Below, piece after piece: positions 17,885 through 27,858 of a DNA stretch of 64,000 bases. Made by a program: the position numbers and the translations under genes. The stretch's first letter is position 1. Each line of letters opens with the position of its first letter. Source of the stretch: Rhizobacter sp. SG703. GTDB taxonomy: Bacteria; Pseudomonadota; Gammaproteobacteria; Burkholderiales; Burkholderiaceae_C. The DNA is taken from assembly GCF_012275445.1 (NCBI RefSeq), contig NZ_JAAZQK010000004.1, positions 310,001 to 374,000 on the forward strand, given 5' to 3'. The notes under the pieces were generated by a model. That model saw only the letters and a list, made by a program, of their open reading frames with translations, did no database searches and was not told where the DNA came from.

Positions 17885-19298
17885 GGGGCAATTCGATGTG
17901 AAAGTGAGCGCCGGAGCTGCCGTCGTCCATCAGTTCGACCTGGCCGCCATGGGCCGTGACGTACTCGTGCACGATCGACAGGCCGATGCCGCTGCCGCGC
18001 ACCGCGTCGCCCGGCTGGCGTTCGCCGCGGTAGAAGGGCTCGAACACGCGGGCCCGGTCGGCAGCCGCAACGCCCGGCCCCTGGTCGACGATGTCGATGC
18101 AGGCGCGACCGGGCACGCGGGTCACGGAAAAACGGATGGTAGCGCCGAGCGGGCTGAAGCGTATCGCGTTCGACAAAAGGTTACCCAGCGCGGTGCCGAG
18201 CTTGTCGGCATCGACCTCGGCGCTCAGCGGTTCGCCCTCGACGACCACCGCGAGCTGGCGGGCCTGCCACTGCAGCCGCTGCTGCGCGACCAGGTCCTTG
18301 ATCAGCGCGGTCAGCTCGGTCTTGCGGCGCACCAGCTGGCGGGCCTCGAACGCCGCGGCGTTGAAGCGCAGCAGGTCTTCGATCTGGCTTTGCAGCACGT
18401 GGGTGTTCTGGCGCAGGATGCGCGCGACCTCGCGCTGGTTCTCGCTGAGCTCGCCGGTGACGCCGTCCTCTAGCAGCGAGACGCCTTCGCGCAGCGCGGC
18501 CAGCGGCGTCTTCAGCTCGTGCGAGACGTGGCGCAGGAAGCGCGACTTGTCGGAATCGAGCTCGGCCAGCCGCAGCCGCAGCCATTCGAGGCGGCGGCCG
18601 AGCAGGCGCACGTCGGTCGGTCCCTGGATGTCGATCGGCTGGTCGAGCCGGTTCTCGCCGAGGCTGACGACCGCGCGCTCCAGCCGCTTCAGCGGCCGCG
18701 CGAGCCACAGCCCGAAGCCGAGCGCGAGCACGATCGAGATGCCGATCGCCGCGAGGATCTGCCGGCCGAGCTGGGTGCGGCCGGCCTCGAGCTCGTTCAT
18801 CAGCACCTGGTTGCGCGCCTCGGTGGCCAGGCGCACCTGCTCGGCGATCGCGGCGTTGATCGACTCGAGCTCGCGGAACGCGGTGGTGACGGTGACCTCG
18901 CGCAGCCGGATCGCCGGCTCGGGGCCGCTCAGCTGGGCCTCGATGTCGGCCTCGGTGGCGCGCCAGTCGGCGGCCAGGTTCGACGGGATGCGGTTGTCGG
19001 CCAGCCGGGCCAGCGCCGAGGTGGCATCGCGCGCGGCCTCTTCGAAGCGCTGGCGCAGCACCGGGTCGTCGAGCACCAGGTACTGGCGCGCGGCGCGCTC
19101 CATCGCGACGGTGCGTTCGGCCAGCACCTGCGCATCGGCGGTGTGCGCGACGGCCTGGCGCGCGCCTTCGCTGCTCTGGCGCAGCAGGCCTTCGAGCTGG
19201 AACAGGCCGCGCAGCGAGGCCGCGCTGAGCAGCGCGGCGATCAGCAGGAAGGCGACGAGCAGCAGCTGGCGGAAAGAGTATCTGTTCAGGCTAAACAT
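17874..19298 (-). CDS. glrK: Sensor histidine kinase, GlrK/QseE type
   Basis: A 474-residue membrane kinase, the normal length for GlrK. TM1 is LLLVAFLLIAALLSAASL (about 10-28), then a helical periplasmic domain, TM2 near 165-188 (LAAIGISIVLALGFGLWLA), HAMP, HisKA with FLRHVSHELKTPLAALREG, and HATPase_c (NLLSNAIRFSP, DQGPGV, GSGIGLSIV). The start at 19298 is the first Met before the TM segment; the longer frame to 19487 is only repeat DNA. That ATG forms the edge of the first 79-bp repeat unit, so repeat sequence directly precedes the gene and replaces any normal ribosome-binding context. Confidence 0.9.
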   Translation of the reverse strand: MFSLNRYSFRQLLLVAFLLIAALLSAASLRGLFQLEGLLRQSSEGARQAVAHTADAQVLAERTVAMERAARQYLVLDDPVLRQRFEEAARDATSALARLADNRIPSNLAADWRATEADIEAQLSGPEPAIRLREVTVTTAFRELESINAAIAEQVRLATEARNQVLMNELEAGRTQLGRQILAAIGISIVLALGFGLWLARPLKRLERAVVSLGENRLDQPIDIQGPTDVRLLGRRLEWLRLRLAELDSDKSRFLRHVSHELKTPLAALREGVSLLEDGVTGELSENQREVARILRQNTHVLQSQIEDLLRFNAAAFEARQLVRRKTELTALIKDLVAQQRLQWQARQLAVVVEGEPLSAEVDADKLGTALGNLLSNAIRFSPLGATIRFSVTRVPGRACIDIVDQGPGVAAADRARVFEPFYRGERQPGDAVRGSGIGLSIVHEYVTAHGGQVELMDDGSSGAHFHIELPHAR

Positions 19299-19530
19299 GG
19301 GCCCCCCAGTCGCTTCGCTCCCGCCCCCAAGGGGCGCCTCCCAGCGGCCCGGCAACGCCGGTTCCGCGGGAGTGCATGGGCCCCCCAGTCGCTTCGCTCC
19401 TGCCCCCAAGGGGCGCCTCCCAGCGGCCCGGCAAAGCCGGTTCCGCGGGAGTGCATGGCCCCCCAGTCGCTTCGCTCCTGCCCCCAAGGGGCGCCTCCCA
19501 GCGGCCCGGCAAAGCCGGTTCCGCGGGAGT
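19296..19530. repeat. Tandem array of three 79-bp hairpin repeats
   Basis: Three nearly identical units begin at 19296, 19375 and 19454, each with CATGG at its left edge and GCGGGAGT at its right. Each unit holds dyads CCGGCAAAGCCGG (CCGGCAACGCCGG in unit 1) and GCCCCCAAGGGGC. Differences are single bases. On the minus strand each unit ends in an ATG, and that of unit 1 is the glrK start codon. A fourth, single copy lies at 31667-31750, so this is a dispersed element that has expanded here. The translated frames have no coding character. Confidence 0.85.
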
Positions 19531-19583
19531 GGCTTGATGGACGCCCTTCACTGCGGTCGGGCTCGCAGTGCCAATCGGGGTCG

Positions 19584-20561
19584 TCAGTCAAACACCGGGA
19601 GGACGTCATCCTTGAGGGTACCGCGCACCTGTTCGTAATCCGGCATCACCGAGCGCACCACATCCCAGAAGCGCGGGCTGTGGTTCATCTCGCGCAGGTG
19701 CGCCAGCTCGTGCGCGACGACGTAGTCGATGCTGGGCATCGCGAAGTGGATCAGCCGCCAGTTCAGCCGGATGCGGCCGTCGGCGCTCGCGCTGCCCCAG
19801 CGCGTCTGCGCCGACGACAGGCTCAGCCGCGTGTAGCGCACGTTCAGCTGCGCCGCGAAATGCCGGCAGCGGTCTTCGAAGATGCGCCGCGCCTGGCGCT
19901 GCAGCCAGCTCTGCACCGCATCGCGGATCTGCTCCGGCGCGGCCGTCTGCGGCAGCCCCACGTGCAGCGTCAGCCGCGGCACGCCGGGCAGCGCCGCGGC
20001 ATCGGTGTTCAGGATCGCGCCGGTGGCCCGCGAATCGAGCACGATGATCACCGTCTCGCCGAGGAACGGGATGCCGGTGCCGTCGCGCCAGTCGACCTTG
20101 GCGGCCTGCAGCCGCTGCCCGCGCTGCTGCTGCTCGACCAGCTTGCGCAAGATCCAGCCGGCCTTCTCGCGCAGCGCGGCCTCGATGTCCTGCTGGCCGA
20201 CCCACTTCGGCGCCGCGACGCTCAGGCCTTCGGTGCCGACGACGAAGCCGATGCTGGTGCGGCGCGCACGCCGCAGCGCATAGCCGACCAGGTGATCGTT
20301 CAGGCGGATCTCGCGCTGCGCCTGCGGATGGCGGAAGACGGCGGGTTGCAGGCTGGACACCGCAGGCGGAGCGACGGGCGAAAGGACCGGCGCGCGCGGC
20401 ACCGGCGAGGCATCGGCGACCGGCGGGCGCAACGGCGCGCGCGGCAGCGAAGGCCAGAGGGAGGGGGATGCGGAAGAGGGTGAAGACGACGACACCGGCG
20501 GAGGCGACTCATCGAACAGCGACAGCTGCGATTCTTCGGGGCCCGGCACAGGTCGAGTCAT
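19584..20561 (-). CDS. YgjP-like (M48/DUF45) metallopeptidase
   Basis: A 325-residue protein. The first 90 or so residues are a Ser/Pro-rich, probably disordered tail. The conserved domain follows and ends with VVAHELAHLREMNHSPRFW, where the HExxH pair and a third His six residues later form the zinc site of YgjP/DUF45 proteins. The strand RLSLSSAQTRWGSASADGRIRLNWRL is the usual partner of that site. The physiological substrate is not established. It lies downstream of plsC on the same strand (36 bp) and is probably the last gene of the glyQ operon. Confidence 0.88.
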   Translation of the reverse strand: MTRPVPGPEESQLSLFDESPPPVSSSSPSSASPSLWPSLPRAPLRPPVADASPVPRAPVLSPVAPPAVSSLQPAVFRHPQAQREIRLNDHLVGYALRRARRTSIGFVVGTEGLSVAAPKWVGQQDIEAALREKAGWILRKLVEQQQRGQRLQAAKVDWRDGTGIPFLGETVIIVLDSRATGAILNTDAAALPGVPRLTLHVGLPQTAAPEQIRDAVQSWLQRQARRIFEDRCRHFAAQLNVRYTRLSLSSAQTRWGSASADGRIRLNWRLIHFAMPSIDYVVAHELAHLREMNHSPRFWDVVRSVMPDYEQVRGTLKDDVLPVFD

Positions 20562-20597
20562 GGGCCGCGATTGTAAGAGCGGCTCCTCGACTTTTTG

Positions 20598-21340
20598 CTA
20601 TTGCGTCGAATACGCCTCGGGATCGATGCGCCGCATCTCCGCCTCGATCCAGGCCTCGACCTCGCGCATCAGCTCGTCGGCCTGGCGCCCGGCCGGCGCG
20701 ATCGGCTTGCCGATCGACACGGTGACCAGGCCCGGACGGACCAGGAACGACTTGCGCGGCCAGCAGCGCGCCGAGTTGACGGCGATCGGCACCACCGAGG
20801 CGCCGGTCGCCACCGCCAGCCGCGTGCCGCCGGTCTTGTAGGTGCCCTGCTGGCCGCGCGCGATGCGCGTGCCTTCGGGGAACATGATCACCCAGTTGCC
20901 CTGCGCCATGAAGCGCTGGCCCTGCTCGGCGACGCGCGACCAGGCCTCGGTGCGCTTGCTGCGGTCGATGTGCACCATGTCGAGCCGCGCCATCGCCCAG
21001 CCGAAGAACGGGATGTACAGCAGCTCGCGCTTGAACACGTAGCACAGCGGGCGCGGCATCAGCGTCGGGAACGCGAAGGTCTCCCAGGTCGACTGGTGCT
21101 TGGGCAACAGGATGGCCGGGCCGTCGGGCAGGTTCTCCATGCCTTGCACCTGGTAGCGCACGCCGCAGATGAAGCGGCAGCCGGTGATCGCGATGCGCAG
21201 CCAGAAGGTGGTGAACCAGAACAGCGGCGTGCCGCGGATGAAGATCGACGCGACCAGCGAGAACACCGCCCACGGGATCACGGTGGCGGCCATCCACAGC
21301 ACGAACAGCAGCGAACGAAGCGCCGCAATGAATTTCGACA

Positions 21341-21341
<1 letters not shown>
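20598..21341 (-). CDS. plsC: 1-acyl-sn-glycerol-3-phosphate acyltransferase
   Basis: A 247-residue membrane acyltransferase making phosphatidic acid from lysophosphatidic acid and acyl-ACP/CoA. TM segments are at about 8-35 and 40-55. The catalytic motif is KHQSTWE (His near 82; family form NHxSxxD, with Glu here as in many betaproteobacterial members), and the substrate motif is MFPEGTR near 156. The ATG at 21341 overlaps the gmhB stop in TGATG, so I prefer it to the TTG one codon upstream. Its position after gmhB is typical of Burkholderiales. Confidence 0.93.
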
Positions 21342-21949
<608 letters not shown>

Positions 21950-21988
21950 GGCGTCGGACCTCGGGAGGCGTGCTTCGCGGGGCATGGC

Positions 21989-24112
21989 TCAGGCGGCGAG
22001 GCGGGAGAGGTCGGCGACGCGGTTCATCGCGCTGCGCAAGGTGGCGAGCAGGCCCAGCCGGTTCGCGCGAATCTTCGGGTCGTCGGCATTGACCATCACC
22101 TGGTCGAAGAAGGCGTCGACCGGCGCCTTCAAGGCCGCCAGCGCCTGCAGCGATGCGGTGAAGTCGCGGCGGTCGAATGCCGGCCGGGCGATCCGTTCGA
22201 TGTCGACCAGCGCGGCGTGCAGCGCCTTCTCGGCCGGGTCGGCCAGCAGCGCCGCATCGACCTGCTCGACCACCTCGCCGTCGGCCTTCTTCAGGATGTT
22301 GCTGACCCGCTTGTTGGCGGCGGCCAGCGATTCGGATTCGGGCAGCGCGGCGAAGGCCCGCACGGCGGCCAGCTTCTTGCCGACATCGTCGAGTTCCTTC
22401 GGACGCAGCGACAGCACCGCATCGACCTGCTGCGCGGTCGCGCCCTGCTCGCGCAGCACGCCGGCCAGGCGCTCGTAGATGAAGTCGCTCAGTGCTGCGC
22501 TGGCATCGGCGATCTTGTCGCCGAAAGCCTGCGCCGCATCGTGCAGCAGCGCGTCGAGCGGGATCGCGAGCTGGCGCTCGGTCAGCAGCCGGATCACGCC
22601 GAGCGCATGGCGGCGCAGCGCGAACGGGTCCTTGTCGCCGGTGGGCAGCTGGCCGATGCCGAACAGGCCGACCAGCGTCTCGAGCTTGTCGGCCAGCGCG
22701 ACGATCTCGCCGATCGGGCCGCGCGGCAGCTCGTCGCCGGCGAAGCGCGGCTTGTAGTGGTCCTCGACCGCCAGCGCGACCTCGTTCGTCTCGCCGTCGT
22801 GGCGCGCGTAGTAGCCGCCCATGATTCCTTGCAGCTCGGGGAACTCGCCGACCATGTCGGTCAGCAGGTCGGCCTTGGCGAGCAGCGCGGCGCGGTCGAC
22901 GTCCCGCACCAGCGCCGCGCGCTTGTCAGCGTCTTCATACAACGCGACCGCATTCGCAATTCCTCGCGCAATAGCCTGCACGCGCTTGACCCGCTCGCCC
23001 TGCGACCCGAGCTTGCCGTGGTAAACCACCTTGTCGAGCCCGCCGACGCGATCGGCCAGCGTCTTCTTGCGGTCCTGGTCGAAGAAGAACTTCGCATCGG
23101 CCAGCCGCGGGCGCACGACGCGCTCGTTGCCGCCGGTCACCCGGCTCGCATCGGCCGGGCGGATGTTGCTGACGACCAGGAACTGGTTGGTCAGCTTGCC
23201 GGCCGCGTCGAGCAGCGGGAAGTACTTCTGGTTGGCCTTCATCGTCAGGATCAGGCATTCCTGCGGCACGTCGAGGAACTCCGGCTCGAAACGGCACAGC
23301 AGCACGTTCGGCCGTTCGACCAGCGCGGTCACCTCGTCGAGCAGCGCAGCGTCGTCGATCGGCTGCAGGCCCTGCTGCTTCGCCGCATGGTCGAGCTGGC
23401 GCACGATCTCGGCATGGCGGGCCGCGAAGCTCGCGATCACCGCGCCCTGCTCTTCCAGTTGCCGCGCGTAGTGGTCGGCGTCCTGCAGCACCACCGGCTC
23501 GACGGCCGCCTCGAAGCGGTGGCCGCGCGTCTCGCGGCCCGATGTGAGGCCGAGCACCTGCAGCGGCACCACGTCGGCCCCGTGCAGCGCGACCAGCCCG
23601 TGCGCCGGGCGCACGAAGTTCACGCTGTGCCAGCCGTCGCCCAGCTGGTACTGCATCACCTTGCGGATCGGCAGCCCGGCCAGCGCTTCGTCGAGCGCGG
23701 CCTGCAGGCCCTCGGCCAGCATCGCCCCCTTGACCTGGCTGTCGTAGAACAGCGCTTCGGCCTTGCCGTCGGGCTGGCGCTTCAGCTGCGGCAGCACCGA
23801 CGCATCGGCGCCGACGCTCGCGAGCTTCTTCAGCAGCGCCGGCGTGGCCTGGCCGTCGGCCGTCAGCCCCACGCTGACCGGCATCAGCTTCAGCGACACC
23901 GCGCGGTCGTCGGCCTGCGCGCGCACCGCGCTGACGTGGGCGGCCAGCCGGCGCGGCGTCGCGTAGGCGGTCACCGCGGAGTGGTCGGTGGCGAGGCCGC
24001 GCGCCTTCAGCCCGGCGAACAGCGTCGCGGAGAACGACTCGCCGAAGCGCTTCAGGTCCTTTGGCGGCAGTTCCTCGACGAACAGCTCGACCAGCAGGTT
24101 CTTGTGGCTCAT
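21989..24112 (-). CDS. glyS: Glycine-tRNA ligase beta subunit
   Basis: A 707-residue protein, normal for GlyS (about 690-720), beginning LLVELFVEELPPKDL, the family signature. It contains KANQKYFPLLD, LADAKFFFDQDRK and a C-terminal anticodon-binding helical domain. With GlyQ it forms the alpha2beta2 glycyl-tRNA synthetase; the beta subunit binds tRNA. It follows glyQ by 3 bp. Confidence 0.97.
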   Translation of the reverse strand: MSHKNLLVELFVEELPPKDLKRFGESFSATLFAGLKARGLATDHSAVTAYATPRRLAAHVSAVRAQADDRAVSLKLMPVSVGLTADGQATPALLKKLASVGADASVLPQLKRQPDGKAEALFYDSQVKGAMLAEGLQAALDEALAGLPIRKVMQYQLGDGWHSVNFVRPAHGLVALHGADVVPLQVLGLTSGRETRGHRFEAAVEPVVLQDADHYARQLEEQGAVIASFAARHAEIVRQLDHAAKQQGLQPIDDAALLDEVTALVERPNVLLCRFEPEFLDVPQECLILTMKANQKYFPLLDAAGKLTNQFLVVSNIRPADASRVTGGNERVVRPRLADAKFFFDQDRKKTLADRVGGLDKVVYHGKLGSQGERVKRVQAIARGIANAVALYEDADKRAALVRDVDRAALLAKADLLTDMVGEFPELQGIMGGYYARHDGETNEVALAVEDHYKPRFAGDELPRGPIGEIVALADKLETLVGLFGIGQLPTGDKDPFALRRHALGVIRLLTERQLAIPLDALLHDAAQAFGDKIADASAALSDFIYERLAGVLREQGATAQQVDAVLSLRPKELDDVGKKLAAVRAFAALPESESLAAANKRVSNILKKADGEVVEQVDAALLADPAEKALHAALVDIERIARPAFDRRDFTASLQALAALKAPVDAFFDQVMVNADDPKIRANRLGLLATLRSAMNRVADLSRLAA

Positions 24113-24115
24113 CGC

Positions 24116-25036
24116 TCAGGCCGCCTTCTTCTTGTTCAGTTGCTCGATCACTTCGTCGGCCCAGTCCTTCGGCGCCATCGGGAACCCGAGGCGGGCCCGG
24201 CTGTCGAGGTAGGCCTTCGCGACGGCGCGCGCCAGCGTGCGGATGCGGCCGATGTAGGCGGCGCGCTCGGTGACGCTGATCGCGCCGCGCGCGTCCAGCA
24301 GGTTGAAGGTGTGGCCGGCCTTCAGCACCTGCTCGTAGGCCGGCAGCGCGAGTTGCTGCGCCATCAGGTAGGTGGCCTGCTTCTCGTGCGCGGCAAAGGC
24401 CTGCAGCAGGAAGTCGACGTCGCTGTGCTCGAAGTTGTAGGTGCTCTGCTCGATCTCGTTCTGCAGGTAGACGTCGCCATAGCTCAGCGTGTCGGTCCAC
24501 TGCAGGTTGTAGACGTTGTCGACGCCCTGCAGGTACATCGCGAGGCGCTCCAGCCCGTAGGTGATCTCGCCGGTGATCGGCTTGCAGTCGATGCCGCCGA
24601 CCTGCTGGAAGTACGTGAACTGCGTGACCTCCATGCCGTTCAGCCAGACCTCCCAGCCGAGCCCCCAGCAGCCGAGCGTCGGGTTCTCCCAGTCGTCCTC
24701 GACGAAGCGCACGTCGTTGGCCTTCAGGTCGAAGCCGAGCGCTTCGAGCGAGCCGAGGTAGAGCTCGAGGATGTTGGCTGGTGCCGGCTTCAGCACGACC
24801 TGGTATTGGTAATAGTGCTGCAGGCGGTTCGGGTTCTGGCCGTAGCGGCCGTCCTTCGGGCGGCGGCTGGGCTGCACGTAGGCGGCCTTCCACGGTTCGG
24901 GGCCCAGCGCGCGCAGGAAGGTGGCGGTGTGGCTGGTGCCGGCACCGACCTCCATGTCGTACGGCTGCAGCAGCGCGCAGCCCTGCCGGTCCCAGTAGTC
25001 TTGCAGGCGCAGGATGATTTGCTGGAAGGTCAGCAT
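24116..25036 (-). CDS. glyQ: Glycine-tRNA ligase alpha subunit
   Basis: A 306-residue class II aminoacyl-tRNA synthetase subunit with [39 protein letters not shown] and [20 protein letters not shown], all close to the universal GlyQ sequence. It catalyses glycyl-adenylate formation and transfer together with GlyS. First gene of the glyQ-glyS-gmhB-plsC run; a TAGAAT hexamer on the minus strand at 25088-25093 is a likely -10. Confidence 0.97.
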   Translation of the reverse strand: MLTFQQIILRLQDYWDRQGCALLQPYDMEVGAGTSHTATFLRALGPEPWKAAYVQPSRRPKDGRYGQNPNRLQHYYQYQVVLKPAPANILELYLGSLEALGFDLKANDVRFVEDDWENPTLGCWGLGWEVWLNGMEVTQFTYFQQVGGIDCKPITGEITYGLERLAMYLQGVDNVYNLQWTDTLSYGDVYLQNEIEQSTYNFEHSDVDFLLQAFAAHEKQATYLMAQQLALPAYEQVLKAGHTFNLLDARGAISVTERAAYIGRIRTLARAVAKAYLDSRARLGFPMAPKDWADEVIEQLNKKKAA

Positions 25037-25243
25037 AGGGGTTCGAAGGTGGAAGATGCGTCACGCCGGGTGAACGCGGAACTGGCGATTCTAGGCGGGG
25101 CGGGTCGTTCGGGCGTTGGCGCGGAAGGCGCCCTGCCTTGCGGAGGTGACGAGCGAACAACTGGGTGTTGATCCCGGGTTGGCACCCGGGCGCCGATGCG
25201 TTTTTTCTGCGCATCGAACCACTGCTTCGGCAAAGGCCCGCAC
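25037..25243 (-). promoter_or_regulatory. Intergenic gap with probable glyQ promoter
   Basis: The gap between lnt and glyQ on the same strand carries a minus-strand TAGAAT at 25088-25093, 52 bp before the glyQ start. The -35 region is poor. A CCCGGGTTGGCACCCGGG dyad near 25173-25190 could act as a terminator for lnt. The short ORF across this gap has no coding character. Confidence 0.45.
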
Positions 25244-26845
25244 CTAAGAACGACGCAGCGGCACGACGATCAGCAACGACAGCAGCGCGCCAACGAACAG
25301 CGGCCACAGCCACCAACGCGCCGCCCAGCTCGCATACGGCGTCATGCCCTGGCGGCCTTCGACCGGCGCTTCGAGCACCGCCATCGCGAGCGGCGGCAGT
25401 TGGTGCGTGACGCGCCCGGTGTGGTCGATCACCGCGGTCACGCCGGTGTTGGTCGCGCGCAGCATCGGCCGCTGGAACTCCAGCGTCCGCATGCGCGAGA
25501 TGTTCAGGTGCTGCGCCAGCGCGATGGTGTCGCCGAACCAGCCGATGTTGCTGAGGTTCGCGAACACCGTCGGCGCCCGCTCGGGCTCGCGGAAGTGCGC
25601 CGCCAGCTCCTCGCCGAACAGGTCTTCGTAGCAGATGTTCGGCGCGATGCGCTGGCCCTTGACCTCGAACGACGGCGCGCCGACCGGCCCGCGGTTGAAG
25701 TCGCCGAGCGGGATGTTCATCAGCTCGGTGAACCAGCGGAAACCGGTCGGGATGAACTCGCCGAACGGCACCAGGTGGTGCTTGTCGTAGCGGTAGAAGC
25801 CGCCCGGCCACTTCGCGGTCTCGCGCGACAGCCCGACCGCCGAGTTGGTGTAGCCGGCCTCGAAGCTGCCGAGCGGCACGCCGATCAGCGCCGCCCGGTC
25901 GCCGCGCTGGAAGCCGGCCGCCAGCGCCGCCCAGTAGCCCTCGGGCAGCTGGTCGGGCAGCAGCGGCACGATGGTCTCGGGCGCGAGCACCAGGTCGCCG
26001 CGCGCCGATTGCAAGGTCGTCGCGGCCCAGGCCAGCGCCTGCGGCAGCTTCTCTTCGGCGAACTTCTCGTCCTGCGCGACGTTGGACTGCAGCAGCGTCA
26101 GCTGCAGGCTGCCGTTGCCGCGGGTGAAGTTGACCGGCTGCATCGCGGCCAGCCCGCCGACCACCGCGACCGCGGCGATGGCGCCCAGCCCGCCGGGCCC
26201 GACCCCGCTGCGAAAACCGATCACCGCCAGCGCGCCCAGCAGCGCCGCGACCCAGCCGATGCCGTAGACGCCGACCCACGGCGCCAGTTGCGCGAGCGGG
26301 CTGTCGACATGCGAATAGCCCGACGCCGCCCACGGGAAGCCGGTGAACAGCAGCCCGCGCGCCAGCTCGGCCAGCAGCCAGCAGGCGGCGAACACCAGCG
26401 TGTCGACGACCAGGTGGTTGCGCCGCAGCACGCCGAACAGCGCCATCGCCGCCGCGAAGTACAGCGCCAGGAAGGCCGACAACGCCAGCACCGCGGCACC
26501 GGCCATCCAGCCCGGCAGGCCGCCATAGCGGTGCATGCTGATGTAGAGCCAGAACGTGCCGGCGACGAACCAGGCGGTGGCGAACGCCCAGCCGAGCAGC
26601 GCCGCCCGACGCGGCGAGGCCCGGCTGACGCGGAACGCGAGCCCGCCGACCGCCAGCAGCTGCAGCACCCACGCGTGGGTGTAGGTGGCGGCCAGGCTGT
26701 GCAGCCCGCCGAGCGCCAGCACCAGCAGCAGGTCCAGCCCGAGGAACAGGGTGTCGGACGCCCCGGTGTCGCGGTGCGCGCCGCGGCGGCCCGTGCCGGG
26801 GCGAGGCGCGGGCGGCGCCGCCGCCGGCCTACGCACCGTCTTCAC
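25244..26845 (-). CDS. lnt: Apolipoprotein N-acyltransferase
   Basis: A 533-residue inner-membrane enzyme that adds the third acyl chain to lipoproteins. Six or so hydrophobic segments (about 30-220) precede a periplasmic nitrilase-fold domain with VLAPETIVPLLPDQ (catalytic Glu), a Lys in the YDKHHLVPFGEF region and the nucleophile Cys in APNICYEDLFGEEL, which are the Lnt triad regions. The C-terminus ends with a final TM segment (WWLWPLFVGALLSLLIVV). The GTG start lies 17 nt inside corC. Pairing with corC is the widely conserved arrangement. Confidence 0.95.
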   Translation of the reverse strand: MKTVRRPAAAPPAPRPGTGRRGAHRDTGASDTLFLGLDLLLVLALGGLHSLAATYTHAWVLQLLAVGGLAFRVSRASPRRAALLGWAFATAWFVAGTFWLYISMHRYGGLPGWMAGAAVLALSAFLALYFAAAMALFGVLRRNHLVVDTLVFAACWLLAELARGLLFTGFPWAASGYSHVDSPLAQLAPWVGVYGIGWVAALLGALAVIGFRSGVGPGGLGAIAAVAVVGGLAAMQPVNFTRGNGSLQLTLLQSNVAQDEKFAEEKLPQALAWAATTLQSARGDLVLAPETIVPLLPDQLPEGYWAALAAGFQRGDRAALIGVPLGSFEAGYTNSAVGLSRETAKWPGGFYRYDKHHLVPFGEFIPTGFRWFTELMNIPLGDFNRGPVGAPSFEVKGQRIAPNICYEDLFGEELAAHFREPERAPTVFANLSNIGWFGDTIALAQHLNISRMRTLEFQRPMLRATNTGVTAVIDHTGRVTHQLPPLAMAVLEAPVEGRQGMTPYASWAARWWLWPLFVGALLSLLIVVPLRRS

Positions 26846-27722
26846 CGATGGCGGCTTCGGGCGCGCGCGTCACCTTGAACCAGCGCACCGCGCCGCCGCG
26901 CGTCAGCATCACCGTGAAGATCAGGCTGCCGACCGTCACCGCCTCGCCGCGGCGCGGCACCCGGCCCAGTTCCTGGGCGACCAGGCCGCCGATGGTGTCG
27001 AAATCCTCGAGCGGCAACATCACACCGAAATCGTCGTTGACCGCCTCGATCGTCGTGTCGCCAGCCACCCGGTGGCTGCCGTCGGCCAGCGTGTAGATGC
27101 CCGATTCGCCGTCTTTCTCGTCGAATTCGTCCTCGATCTCGCCGACGATCTCTTCCAGCACGTCCTCGATCGTGATCAGCCCGGCGGTGTTGCCGAACTC
27201 GTCGATCACGATCGCCAGGTGGTTGCGGTTGGAGCGGAAATCGCGCAGCAGCTCGTTCAGCCCCTTCGATTCGGGCACGAACACCGCCGGGCGCAGCAGC
27301 GTGCGCAGGTTCAGCTCGGGTGCGCGCTGCAGCTTCAGCAGGTCTTTCGCCATCAGCGTGCCGACGATGTTGTCGCGCTGGCCCTCGAAAACCGGAAAAC
27401 GGGAGTGGCCGGTGTCGATCACCAGCCCCAGCAGCTCGTCGTACGGGGCCTCGATGTCGAGCAGGTCCATGCGCGGGGCGGCCACCATCGCGTCGCCGGC
27501 GGTCAGGTCGGCCATGCGGATCACGCCCTCGAGCATCATCCGCGACTCGGGCGCGATCAACTCGCGGTTCTCCGCATCGGCCAGCGTGGAGATCAGCTCG
27601 TCCTTGGAGTCGGGGCCGGGGGACATGAACTCCATCAACCGCTCGAACAGGCCGCGCTTGTCCGTGGGGGCGGGGTGCTTGTCGGCGCCTCTGGAAGATC
27701 GACTCGGGTGGGGGTCTGACAT
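26829..27722 (-). CDS. corC: CorC/YbeX-type transporter-associated CBS domain protein
   Basis: A 297-residue cytoplasmic protein with two CBS domains (TAGDAMVAAPRMDLLDIEAPY...FPVFEG and FVPESKGLNELLRDFR...AIVIDEFGNTAGLITIEDVLEEIVGEI) and a C-terminal CorC_HlyC domain (GVMLPLEDFDTIGGLVAQELGRVP). Homologues act in magnesium/cobalt efflux or ribosome quality control. ATG 27722 is chosen over an in-frame start at 27752. It overlaps lnt and is divergent from the CobW-type gene. Confidence 0.93.
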   Translation of the reverse strand: MSDPHPSRSSRGADKHPAPTDKRGLFERLMEFMSPGPDSKDELISTLADAENRELIAPESRMMLEGVIRMADLTAGDAMVAAPRMDLLDIEAPYDELLGLVIDTGHSRFPVFEGQRDNIVGTLMAKDLLKLQRAPELNLRTLLRPAVFVPESKGLNELLRDFRSNRNHLAIVIDEFGNTAGLITIEDVLEEIVGEIEDEFDEKDGESGIYTLADGSHRVAGDTTIEAVNDDFGVMLPLEDFDTIGGLVAQELGRVPRRGEAVTVGSLIFTVMLTRGGAVRWFKVTRAPEAAIGEDGA

Positions 27723-27858
27723 CGCGCCGGGGCGAAGAGTGGGCAGGGGCAAAAGCTTACTCGAAGCAGGGAGTCACACGGGGTTGACACATCTGATACC
27801 TTGAACAAAAGTTTTTCGGCCGCATCTGGCCCGCTTCCTCGTCAAGGACCGACATTCC

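Noticed and set aside
19299-19487. N-terminal extension of the glrK kinase
   Set aside because: It is translated repeat sequence preceding a normal membrane kinase start; GlrK proteins begin near the TM segment.
19286-19609. Small ORFs in the repeat array (for example 107 and 86 codons)
   Set aside because: Their sequence merely translates the tandem repeat (GFAGPLGGAPWG-like units) and changes with frame; treated as repeat DNA.
25030-25233. Short ORF between lnt and glyQ
   Set aside because: No ribosome-binding site, unusual composition and overlap with the probable glyQ promoter.
27784-27812. TTGACA as a full promoter for the CobW-type gene
   Set aside because: No acceptable -10 lies 16-18 bp downstream; mentioned only as a possible -35.
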